Source of the DNA: Acididesulfobacillus acetoxydans
GTDB taxonomy: Bacteria > Bacillota > Desulfitobacteriia > Desulfitobacteriales > Desulfitobacteriaceae
Assembly (NCBI RefSeq): GCF_900016645.1
Contig: NZ_CDGJ01000003.1
Strand: one strand, 5' to 3'
DNA length: 64,000 bases
Shown here: piece after piece, positions 33,302 to 41,388 of the stretch
How positions within the stretch are numbered: position 1 is the first letter of the stretch
How the letters are laid out: each line of letters starts with the position of its first letter
Position numbers and translations under genes: made by a program
Notes under the pieces: generated by a model
Seen by the model: only the letters and a program-made list of their open reading frames with translations
What the model was told of the DNA's origin: nothing
Databases searched by the model: none

Positions 33302-35071
33302 TCACACTTTAAACACAGTTTGTTCCCGAATGTTGTATTCCTTAATCTTACGGTAGAGTGTGGCCCGGCTGATCCCGAGGAGCTTGGCCGCCCCTTCTTT
33401 GTTTCCTTCTTCTTCCGCCGCCGTCAAAGCCTTAATGATCGCCTCTTTCTCCAAAGATTTCAGATTCAAAGACGTTTTGGGCTGCGGTCCGGACTGGGGG
33501 CCTTCGAGCACTCTGGCCGGCAGGAACTCCGCGGTAATATATTCCCCGGGGGTCATCGTCACACTGTATTCCACCACATTCCCCAATTCACGCACATTTC
33601 CCGGCCAGGTGTAGCGGCTGAGAATTCTCAAGGCTTCCGGTGAGATCCCCCGCACAGACTTGCCGGTGACCTGAGAATAATGCTCGAGATAGAACCGGAT
33701 CAGGAGGGGAACATCTTCTTGACGCTCCCGCAAAGGCGCAATATAAAGCGGAATCACATTTAAACGGTAAAACAAATCCTCGCGGAACTCACCCGTCTTG
33801 ACCATACTTTCCAGGTCACGATTCGTCGCGGCGATAACTCTGACATCCACCGGAATCGAGTGCAGCCCTCCCACCCGTTCTACTCTCCGCTCTTGCAGCA
33901 CGCGCAGGATTTTCACCTGCAGGTGCAGGGGCATATCCCCTATTTCGTCCAAGAAGATCGTCCCGTTATGGGCCAGCTCAAACTTGCCTAACTTGCCGCC
34001 CCTGCGGGCCCCGGTAAATGCCCCCTCATCATAGCCGAAGAGCTCGCTTTCCAGCAAATTCTCCGGAATCGCGCCGCAGTTAATCGTAATGAAGGAATTG
34101 TCCCGGCGTTTGCTGCTTTGGTGAATAGCCCGGGCCAGCAGCTCTTTGCCGGTGCCGCTCTCACCCTGAATCAAGAGGGTGGCGTTGCTCGGCGCCACCT
34201 TCAGGGCCACCTCTTTCAAACGTTTCATTTTGGCGCTGGCCGCTATGATCTCCGAAAAGTGGGTCTCGATCTCCGTTTCCGTAGCCGCCTTCACCAGCTT
34301 CTTGATCTGTTGAACATCCTTCAGGGTAATAACGGCGCCCTCGATCCTCTCACCGTTAGCGACCGGCACCGCGTCACAATAAAACTGGCTGGCCACTCTC
34401 TTGCCTTTCACCTGACCGGAAAAAACCTCTCCCCGTTCCACGCTTCGCCACAGCCTTTTCTCATCCAGCAGCTGAAAAAGCGTGCTGGGCTCAGTCTCGG
34501 GAATATCCAGCAATTTTTGGGCCAAACGATTATAATGAGTCACCCGACGCTCCGCATCCGTGAGGAGAATCCCGTCATTGAGAAAATTGAGCACCGTCAG
34601 CAGCTGACCTGTCAACAGTTCCCGCTCGCGGTTTTGGCGATGTTCAATCGCCTTGGCTGCCATGAGTTCCGCCATCTTGTCCAAAAAGCGCAATAACGAA
34701 TCCTTATTTTCCAAGAGGCGCTGGGTTTGCTCTTCATCGAAACTGATCAAACCGATGACCCCTATAATGGAGCCTTCCGCTTTGATAGGCATGGCCACCT
34801 CGGCAAACTCCAAGCAATTGCCCCGGCTGGCGCACGGCTCACAGAGAGGATCATACCCCGGCTTATCGATAATGACCGGTTCCCCGCTCTCCAGAACGTG
34901 CCGATAAACAAAGCTGTCCTCCATCTGAAAACCGCAGCGGCTGCTGTAAGTGCCCGTCCCAGCCACCCGGGTCAAGTCGGCGCCGGCAATCTCCACCTCG
35001 ATTTTCAGGGCGGCGGCAATGGCCTCCGCCGTTTGGCGGACCGTCGTCTCGATGTCGTACAAACTATCCAT
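33302..35071 (-). CDS. ygeV: Sigma-54-dependent activator, YgeV-like
   Basis: About 589 residues from the ATG at 35071 (MDSLYDIETTV). N-terminal GAF-like sensor with a Cys cluster LCEPCASRGNCLEF (C-x2-C-x5-C), then a PAS domain (LLTDAERRVTHYNRLAQKLL), AAA+ domain with Walker A QGESGTGKELLARAIH, the sigma-54 contact loop ESELFGYDEGAFTGA, Walker B GTIFLDEIGDMPL, and a C-terminal Fis-type helix-turn-helix (GAAKLLGISRATLYRKIKEY). It matches the position of ygeV in E. coli. It lies 110 bp after dpaL and is followed by the ygeY operon, both of which have sigma-54 promoters, so it is their likely activator. Confidence 0.92.
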   Translation of the reverse strand: MDSLYDIETTVRQTAEAIAAALKIEVEIAGADLTRVAGTGTYSSRCGFQMEDSFVYRHVLESGEPVIIDKPGYDPLCEPCASRGNCLEFAEVAMPIKAEGSIIGVIGLISFDEEQTQRLLENKDSLLRFLDKMAELMAAKAIEHRQNRERELLTGQLLTVLNFLNDGILLTDAERRVTHYNRLAQKLLDIPETEPSTLFQLLDEKRLWRSVERGEVFSGQVKGKRVASQFYCDAVPVANGERIEGAVITLKDVQQIKKLVKAATETEIETHFSEIIAASAKMKRLKEVALKVAPSNATLLIQGESGTGKELLARAIHQSSKRRDNSFITINCGAIPENLLESELFGYDEGAFTGARRGGKLGKFELAHNGTIFLDEIGDMPLHLQVKILRVLQERRVERVGGLHSIPVDVRVIAATNRDLESMVKTGEFREDLFYRLNVIPLYIAPLRERQEDVPLLIRFYLEHYSQVTGKSVRGISPEALRILSRYTWPGNVRELGNVVEYSVTMTPGEYITAEFLPARVLEGPQSGPQPKTSLNLKSLEKEAIIKALTAAEEEGNKEGAAKLLGISRATLYRKIKEYNIREQTVFKV

Positions 35072-35181
35072 GACACACACCCTCACCAGCGACCCTGCAC
35101 GGGTTTTTTCCCTAGTATTCGCCTTTTTGTTGGGATTTCCTTCCTCAGGTATTCCCTCAGTCCAACATTTCACCCGTGATT

Positions 35182-36417
35182 TCAGCGCGCCGCCGACGAG
35201 ACCCCATTCCAGACAATATCCCGGTAACGCAGCGGATCGGTATCTCCTTCCGTACTGAAAAGCAGAATGCGGGAGTTGCCGTCAATTGCCAAGGCTTCCC
35301 TCGCCTCACTCAGGTTGGGGTCACAGAGGAGCGCCCACAGCAATCCGGTGGTTACCGCCCCGGACTCGCCTGAGATAACGGTGGGATCTCCCGGCAAAGG
35401 ATTCCCCAAAATCCGCATCCCTTTAACCGACACCCAATCCGGACAGGCCACAAACATATCGGCGGCAGTGCGGAGAATATTCCACCCCAAGACATTCACT
35501 TCCCCGCAGGCCAAGCCCGCCATGATCGTATCCATATCACCATCCACGGATCGGGGAACACCGTCTCCGGCCAAGGCCGACCGGTAGAGGCAGGCCGCCC
35601 GGTCGGATTCCGCCACCACGGTCTTGGGCCGCTCCGGCCCGCATCCGTACAACGATACCAGATACCCCAGAACAGAGCCGGCCAAGGCTCCCACGCCCGC
35701 TTGCACAAACACATGGGTCGGCTTTTCCGCCGTTCGCTCCCTCAGCTGCTCCATCGCCTCGGCAACCATCGTGCCGTAGCCCTGCATAATCCAGCCGGGT
35801 ATCTTCGTATAACCTTCCCAGGCCGTATCCTGAACCACGACCCAACCCTCGCGCCCAGCCTTTGCGGCCGTGAGGCGCACGGTGTCATCGTAATTCAAGT
35901 CACTGATTGAGGCCTCCGCCCCTTCTTCCCGGATTTTGGCCAACCGATAAGGAGACGATCCTTTGGGCATATAGACCACCGCTCGCTGCCGCAGCTGCCT
36001 CGCCGTCCAAGCCACGCCCCGGCCGTGGTTGCCGTCTGTCGTCGTGGCAAATGTAATTTTCCCCAGTTTCTCCCGCACCATACGCGAAGTCAGCTTCGCA
36101 AACGGCAGATCGGCGATATCCTCCTCCAACCGCTCCGCCAGGTAACGTCCGATGGCATAAGAGCCGCCCAGTGCTTTGAAAGCTTTCAAGCCGAAGCGGT
36201 AAGATTCGTCTTTTACATAGATCCCACCGACGCCAAAGTGCTTGGCCAAAGTATCGAGGGATTGCAAAGGAGTGGGTTGGTAGCCGGGCAGGGTCCTGTG
36301 AAACGCACGGGCTATCCTGACTTGATCCGGGCTGAACAGGTCCGCGGAAACTCGGGGCACGCTCTCCCTTCGCAGAGAATTGGCAGTCCAGACAACATTC
36401 TCGTCTTGGGTATTCAT
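35182..36417 (-). CDS. dpaL: Diaminopropionate ammonia-lyase (YgeX)
   Basis: 411 residues from the ATG at 36417 (MNTQDENVVW), which has GGAGGAG upstream; a frame to 36456 is not needed. PLP fold-type II: PLP Lys in YRFGLKAFKALGGSYAI, TTDGNHGRGVAWTAR (TDGNHG), QAGVGALAGSVLGY and SGESGAVTTGLLWAL. Splits 2,3-diaminopropionate to pyruvate and two ammonia. In the E. coli uric-acid cluster this is ygeX, the carbon exit of the pathway. It has its own sigma-54 promoter just upstream. Confidence 0.95.
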   Translation of the reverse strand: MNTQDENVVWTANSLRRESVPRVSADLFSPDQVRIARAFHRTLPGYQPTPLQSLDTLAKHFGVGGIYVKDESYRFGLKAFKALGGSYAIGRYLAERLEEDIADLPFAKLTSRMVREKLGKITFATTTDGNHGRGVAWTARQLRQRAVVYMPKGSSPYRLAKIREEGAEASISDLNYDDTVRLTAAKAGREGWVVVQDTAWEGYTKIPGWIMQGYGTMVAEAMEQLRERTAEKPTHVFVQAGVGALAGSVLGYLVSLYGCGPERPKTVVAESDRAACLYRSALAGDGVPRSVDGDMDTIMAGLACGEVNVLGWNILRTAADMFVACPDWVSVKGMRILGNPLPGDPTVISGESGAVTTGLLWALLCDPNLSEAREALAIDGNSRILLFSTEGDTDPLRYRDIVWNGVSSAAR

Positions 36418-36467
36418 TTCTTTAACTCCTCCATAATCATCATCCGGCACGAACACCCCAGACTCTT

Positions 36468-36485
36468 ATGCAATAATCATGCCAA
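36468..36485 (-). promoter_or_regulatory. Sigma-54 promoter of dpaL
   Basis: Minus strand reads TTGGCATGATTATTGCAT, with GG and GC exactly 10 bp apart and a near-consensus TTGGCA/TTGCA. Predicted start near 36458, about 40 nt before the dpaL ATG, the same geometry as at ygeY. Confidence 0.88.
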
Positions 36486-36554
36486 GCTGCCAGTCCGCGC
36501 GCCCGACTGACTTAAAATATCTCCGGGCAGTAGTGAGCGCGGTTTTGACACTTA

Positions 36555-36650
36555 AGCTTAAACGTCTGGGTTTAGTCGCTTAAGCCCAGACATTTGTCTT
36601 AAGTTGCGACTATTTTCTTTATCGCCAATAGGTATTATCGACGATACTAC
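36555..36650. promoter_or_regulatory. Palindromes upstream of dpaL, candidate activator region
   Basis: Two inverted repeats: GTCTGGG...CCCAGAC (around 36564-36591), overlapping paired CTTAAG/GTCGC arms, and GTATTATCGACGATACTAC (36632-36650), a 19-bp palindrome with one central mismatch pair. They lie about 100-190 bp upstream of the predicted dpaL start. They do not share the GTCTCA-N3-TGAGAC core seen before ygeY, so a common regulator cannot be shown from sequence. Confidence 0.5.
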
Positions 36651-36733
36651 CCGGAAAACAAAACGCCCACCGCTTTGATATGCCGGAGGCGCCCGGTGTG
36701 GCTATCCCCAAGCCGAATGATCTTGGAATTCGT

Positions 36734-36772
36734 AAAAAAGGCAAGGTCCCCGAACGGGGGGCCTTGCTTTTT
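36734..36772 (-). terminator. Rho-independent terminator after the ssnA-led operon
   Basis: Strong stem GCAAGG(G)CCCC...GGGG(A)CCTTGC with tetraloop-like GTTC and a run of six T on the minus strand. It is about 30 bp after the stop of the PLP-enzyme gene, closing the ssnA-threonine synthase-PLP enzyme operon. Confidence 0.9.
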
Positions 36773-36802
36773 GCCTCATCAGTCAGCCGGGCACGGGCAA
36801 CC

Positions 36803-38155
36803 TCATCTCAGCTTCTCAATCTTCTCGTCATAGTCCTCAATCTTGGCAAACTCTTTTTCCCAGAACTCCGGTTCCTTCATGGAGTCCAGGTACTCCTGGG
36901 AATAGCCGAAAGGCAGCCAGTCTTTCTCTTTTTGGCGGTAAAGCTGTTCCTTCGCCTCCGGGCCGCGAAAATCAAAGATGTTCTCCGTATTGGGTTTGAG
37001 GAAAATGTCCCGGGCCCAGCGCCGGACGACGAAATCCTCCGTCTCCAGATAGCGCCGCTCCAAGTCTTCCATAACGGAAGGATAGCGGTCGAATCCGTCC
37101 GTGGCGATCGTGACCACATTGTCATCCGGTCCCAACTTGAGATAGTGAGCCATGCGGATCGCACCCAGGATGTTGCAGATGCCGGAAACTCCGAACAAAT
37201 CTTTCAGCCCCAAGGCCTGCGCCGGGGACACGCCCATCTCCTCCAAGACTTTCGTCCCCTCTTGAATAACCTTCAGCCCGCGCACCGCATCATCATCCGG
37301 GATCAAAGCCACAAAGTCGGTATTGTTGACATTGTGAATCAACGTGCACATCTTGTCCCCGATCCCCTCGATCCGGTGCTGGCCGCGCCCGCCGGTGGCC
37401 AGGGTCGAGCATTCGTACGGCTCCAAGGCGACCACCTTGGCTTCGGGAAAGGCCAGCTTAATTTGGTCGCCGGCGGCGATGGTTCCGGCCGATCCGGGCG
37501 CGGACGTAAAACAGGCGATCCTCCCGTTGCCGACCCCTTTGACAGCCTCTATCGCCGAATTGCCCGTGACATAACGGTGAAAACGGTAATTGGGCAGGAG
37601 TTCGAACTGAGCCAGAGGCCGGTTCTTGGGATCTTTCTTCAATTCATACGTTCTCTGCAAGGTCAGGATCACATCCGACTCTGTACCCGGGGTCAGGTCC
37701 AGCTTGGCGCCGTATTTCTGAATGCGCTCGTAACGCTCTTTGCTCATGTTGTCCGGCATGATCACGACCGCTTCATACCCCATCAGGTTGCAGATATATG
37801 AGACCCCAATCCCGAAGTTGCCGGTGGAGGGACCCAGGATCGTGTGCTCACCCGGCAGAATATCCCCGTCCACACAGCCCTCAATCAAAGTCGCGTAGGC
37901 GGGCCCGACTTTATGCGAACCCGAAGGGAAATATTTACCCAGCAGCACGACAATGTTGGCTTCCGTTCCGGTTAACTCCTTCGGCAAAACGACTTTGTGG
38001 ACTTCACCCACTTCATCCTTCCAGGTGATGTTAAAAAGGTTGATGGGGTCCAGTTCGTCTTCCTTGGCCTGCAAAGCTTTCCGGCGAATTTCCGGGGCTA
38101 TCCTCCCCGGATCAAGCATCTCTTTATACGTGGGTCCGAACGGAATCTTGGGCAT
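36803..38155 (-). CDS. PLP-dependent lyase/synthase (cysteine synthase-like)
   Basis: 450 residues of PLP fold-type II (cysteine synthase/threonine dehydratase superfamily). PLP-binding Lys in GSHKVGPAYATLIE, phosphate-contacting GPSTGNFGIGVSYICNLMG, and TSAPGSAGTIAAGDQIK. It is longer than CysK (about 310), with a C-terminal extension of about 100 residues rich in charged and aromatic residues (EKDWLPFGYSQEYLDS). Substrate unknown; its place after a threonine synthase-like gene and ssnA in the purine island suggests an amino-acid step in purine breakdown, for example with serine or diaminopropionate (inference). GAGGGAGG precedes the ATG. Confidence 0.8.
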   Translation of the reverse strand: MPKIPFGPTYKEMLDPGRIAPEIRRKALQAKEDELDPINLFNITWKDEVGEVHKVVLPKELTGTEANIVVLLGKYFPSGSHKVGPAYATLIEGCVDGDILPGEHTILGPSTGNFGIGVSYICNLMGYEAVVIMPDNMSKERYERIQKYGAKLDLTPGTESDVILTLQRTYELKKDPKNRPLAQFELLPNYRFHRYVTGNSAIEAVKGVGNGRIACFTSAPGSAGTIAAGDQIKLAFPEAKVVALEPYECSTLATGGRGQHRIEGIGDKMCTLIHNVNNTDFVALIPDDDAVRGLKVIQEGTKVLEEMGVSPAQALGLKDLFGVSGICNILGAIRMAHYLKLGPDDNVVTIATDGFDRYPSVMEDLERRYLETEDFVVRRWARDIFLKPNTENIFDFRGPEAKEQLYRQKEKDWLPFGYSQEYLDSMKEPEFWEKEFAKIEDYDEKIEKLR

Positions 38156-38221
38156 CTTGCTTCCTCCCTCAAATTTCGATTTTTTCTCGCTGATATTCGG
38201 TTTTTACGGATCTCCGTGCGT

Positions 38222-39469
38222 CTAACGCCAACCCTCTTTCGCCAGCTTGGGAATGAGAGCCTCAAGCGACGGCTCGACTTTCAAGGGCTCACCCACGGCC
38301 GCAATGGCGTTCTTCACGTCTTTGAGACCGTTTCCGGTAACGATGGCCACCACCGTGTCCTCCTCTTTGATCACACCCGCGGCCGACAAACGTTTCAACC
38401 CGGCTACCCCGGTAACCCCGGCGGGCTCGCCGAAAACTCCGGCGGTCGCGCCCAAAAGCCGCATCGCGGCTAAAATTTCCCCGTCACTCACCGCCGCCAT
38501 GGTGCCCCCGGATTCCCGCACGGCCCTTAACGCTTTGTCCGGGTTGCGCGGAACCCCGACCGCAATACTGTCCGCCAACGTGTTCTCCTCCGCCGGCTGC
38601 CAAGGCCGGTTTTCCAAGAACGCGTCCGCCAAAGGACTGCAGCCGGTTGATTGAATCCCCGCCAACTTGGGCAGGCGATCGATCCAGCCGACATTGTAGA
38701 GGTCCCTGAACCCTTTCCAAACTCCGGCGATCGTACAGCCGTCCCCCACTGAGAGCACAACCCAGTCCGGAACCTGCCAATTCAACTGCTCGGCGATTTC
38801 CAGGGCCACCGTCTTTTTCCCTTCCACGAGATAAGGATTAACGGCCGCGTTGCGATTATACCAGCCCCAACGCTCGATGGCCTGGCTGGAGAGCCGGAAG
38901 GTGTCTTCATAATTCCCCTGCACGCTGATCACGTGGGCGCCGAAGACAAGAAGCTGGGCAATCTTGCCTTGCGGGGCCCTGGCCGGAACAAAAATGTAGC
39001 TGGGAATTCCCATGGCGGCGGCGCTCCCGGCCAATGAGGAAGCGGCATTCCCGGTGGAAGAGCAGGCGACCGTCGTCGCTTTTTCCTCCACGGCCTTGAT
39101 CACCGCGATCACCGAGGCCCGGTCCTTGAGGGACGCCGTCGGGTTCTGACCGTCGTCTTTAACATAGAGTTTACCTAAACCCAACGCCCTGCCCAGACCG
39201 GGCGGCCGGTAAAGCGGGCTTCCTCCCACCCTGAGATGGGGGCGGGGAGTCTCCGGCCTGATTGGCAGAAACGGCAGGTAACGGAAAATCGAAGGATCTT
39301 TGACCCGAGCGAGAGACTCGCGGCTTGTGCTGCGCTTGATTTTGCCGTAATCGTATTCTACATCCAAAATGCCCGCCTTCTGTCCGCAGACCTCGCAGGT
39401 GAAAATTCCCGCCTTGGCGGGATATTCCTTGCCGCAGTGCAGGCAGCGCAGCCCTAAAACATTCTCCAC
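38222..39469 (-). CDS. thrC: Threonine synthase-like PLP enzyme with N-terminal zinc ribbon
   Basis: About 415 residues from a GTG at 39469 that has AGGGTGG upstream; the open frame itself reaches 39562 without a ribosome site. N-terminal zinc ribbon CLHCGKEYPAK...CEVCGQKAG, then VGGSPLYRPPGLG, PLP Lys in TASLKDRASVIAV and ACSSTGNAASSLAGSAAAMG. This is the threonine synthase family, but no hom or thrB is here; its neighbours are ssnA and another PLP enzyme. A catabolic or specialised role in the purine pathway is possible. Identity by family is strong; substrate is not certain. Confidence 0.82.
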   Translation of the reverse strand: MENVLGLRCLHCGKEYPAKAGIFTCEVCGQKAGILDVEYDYGKIKRSTSRESLARVKDPSIFRYLPFLPIRPETPRPHLRVGGSPLYRPPGLGRALGLGKLYVKDDGQNPTASLKDRASVIAVIKAVEEKATTVACSSTGNAASSLAGSAAAMGIPSYIFVPARAPQGKIAQLLVFGAHVISVQGNYEDTFRLSSQAIERWGWYNRNAAVNPYLVEGKKTVALEIAEQLNWQVPDWVVLSVGDGCTIAGVWKGFRDLYNVGWIDRLPKLAGIQSTGCSPLADAFLENRPWQPAEENTLADSIAVGVPRNPDKALRAVRESGGTMAAVSDGEILAAMRLLGATAGVFGEPAGVTGVAGLKRLSAAGVIKEEDTVVAIVTGNGLKDVKNAIAAVGEPLKVEPSLEALIPKLAKEGWR

Positions 39470-39625
39470 CTTTACCACCCTAATTCTTTTTCGGTTTGAT
39501 GACTTCAGTTCTTTTTCGGCTTTAAACCTCTTGCTGAAAGGTATGCCTGACCTCTGGATCAAGTCAGGGGAATGCGGTACGCCGGCCTTCTTAAGCGATC
39601 CTCGGACTCAAATCCTTGCTCGCGC

Positions 39626-40954
39626 TTAAATTCTTTGCCACAGCTTTTGGGCCAATTCCCGCGCCCGGGCATTGATCCGTTCTTCGTCGATCCCTTGCAG
39701 CTCGCGCCTCAGCATTCTCACCTTGCCGTCGGTCACGGTGGTTTCCACCGCCCTGCCGGAAACGCCGAAGAGAAGATGGCCGGACCAATTTTCCCCGGTC
39801 AGCGGGGTAGGCGGCAAATAGTCCACGATGATCAGGTCCGCTTTAGCCCCGGGACTCAACTCGCCGTAACGGCCGCCGAACAGTTGCCCCGCAATCTTAG
39901 GATTATTGCCATAGAGCATGTCCGGCACCTCCGCCCAAGCCACGCTCGGATCGGCCGCCGCGTGCTTTTGCAGAAGGTTAGCCACTTTGGCACTCTCAAA
40001 CATATCGGCGGTATAACCGTCCGTACCCAAGCCGACCCGCACCCCCGCCGCCAGCATCCTGAGCACAGGAGCCGCTCCGACTGCGTTGCCCATGTTCGAT
40101 TCCGGATTATGCACGACCTGAGTCGCGCTTTCCCGCAAGATTTCGATTTCTCGTTCGTTAACATGCACACAGTGGGCAGCGATCGTCTTCGCTCCCAAAA
40201 TACCGAACTTGTGCAGACGTTCCACGACCCGCAGGCCGGATTTCGCCAAACTGTCCTCCACATCTTCCCGGCCTTCCGCGACGTGAATATGAAAGCCCGC
40301 TCCCAAAGCTGCCGCCGCCTCACGGCATTGGGCCAGAATCCGATCCGAGAGGGTGAGAGAGGCGTGCAGTCCGAAAAGCCCCGCCGTCATACTGTCCGGC
40401 GCCTTTTGGCAGGCGGAGATGAAGTCGGTATTCTCCGCAATTCCCTCCTGAGCAATCCTTTCTCCGTCCCTCTCCGACACCTCGTAACAAAAAGCAGAAC
40501 GAACTCCGGTCTCCCTAGCCGCTTGCGCCAGTCTGTCCAAACTCCCCCTCACAGCCATGGGACTGGCGTGATGATCGATGATCGTCGTCGTCCCGGTTTT
40601 GACACACTCAATCAGAGGGACGAGTGCACTGTAGTAAACATCTTCCAAAGTCAAGAGCTTATCCAGTTTCCACCACAGTCCCTGCAGAATGTCCGTAAAA
40701 CTCTTGGGAGGCTTGCTTTTGGCATCCATCCCGCGGGCAAACGTACTGTAAAGATGCATATGGGAATTAATCAGGCCCGGCATGATCAACTTTCCCCGGG
40801 CATCTATAAACGAAGCTTCGGGAAAGCGGGAACGAAGTTCCCCGGTCAAACCGACCTCTTTAATGACAGTGCCGTCAATAAGCACAGCCCCATCCGTTAT
40901 CACCCGGTTAGGCTCACCCAAAGTGAGCACCGTACCGTGACCGACCAAAAGCAT
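39626..40954 (-). CDS. ssnA: Aminohydrolase SsnA
   Basis: 442 residues, amidohydrolase of the SsnA group. GKLIMPGLINSHMHLYSTFARG, FHIHVAEGREDVEDS, AAHCVHVNEREIE and GLGTDGYTADMFESAKVANL mark the metal site. In E. coli ssnA lies between ygfK and ygfM in the purine cluster; here it leads an operon with two PLP enzymes. It likely deaminates or opens a purine-derived ring. GGAGGG precedes the ATG. The substrate is inferred from the cluster only. Confidence 0.92.
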   Translation of the reverse strand: MLLVGHGTVLTLGEPNRVITDGAVLIDGTVIKEVGLTGELRSRFPEASFIDARGKLIMPGLINSHMHLYSTFARGMDAKSKPPKSFTDILQGLWWKLDKLLTLEDVYYSALVPLIECVKTGTTTIIDHHASPMAVRGSLDRLAQAARETGVRSAFCYEVSERDGERIAQEGIAENTDFISACQKAPDSMTAGLFGLHASLTLSDRILAQCREAAAALGAGFHIHVAEGREDVEDSLAKSGLRVVERLHKFGILGAKTIAAHCVHVNEREIEILRESATQVVHNPESNMGNAVGAAPVLRMLAAGVRVGLGTDGYTADMFESAKVANLLQKHAAADPSVAWAEVPDMLYGNNPKIAGQLFGGRYGELSPGAKADLIIVDYLPPTPLTGENWSGHLLFGVSGRAVETTVTDGKVRMLRRELQGIDEERINARARELAQKLWQRI

Positions 40955-41388
40955 GACAAACCCTCCTTAACTTCCCAACAACTTCCCCACCGGGAGCGCG
41001 AGACTGAGTACCAATCGCTCTACATTAAAACAAGGCCGAGGAAAACAAGGCAGAGTGGTTCTGGCAGGCTTATTTTCCATACATTGGTGTACACTGTATA
41101 CGAGTGAATATTTCGCCCGGCCTGAACGACCCCCCGCAGGGGCCGTGGGGTGGGAAGGGGTAACCTCTTCCCACCCCCGGCGCTCCACCCCGGGTCTCTT
41201 CTCTCTTCGGACAGCGGACCTATACGAACCCGACATATCCTTGCCATGTCCCGGCTGCATCCCGACATATCCCGGCCCTATCTATATATACCCCGGCAAT
41301 AGCCTTACATACCCCAAACCACACCTGGGTGGGTCGTATCCGTGTCATATCCGGGTTTGCGGCTGACATCACCTTTTCCTTCTCGGCC
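40955..41388. other. Intergenic region between permease and ssnA
   Basis: No supported gene. It carries the ssnA promoter and the end of the permease transcript. Visible: the near-palindrome GTGTACACTGTATAC at about 41087-41101, and short repeats of CGACATATCCCGG type between 41231 and 41355. I did not find a -24/-12 promoter here comparable with those of ygeY and dpaL. Confidence 0.5.

Noticed and set aside
36680..37801. Plus-strand open frame (373 codons)
   Set aside because: Antisense to the PLP enzyme and spans its terminator; no protein features.
39572..41107. Long plus-strand open frame (511 codons)
   Set aside because: It is antisense to ssnA, which has clear family motifs and a ribosome site. 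The plus frame shows no domain and is a by-product of GC-rich codon use.
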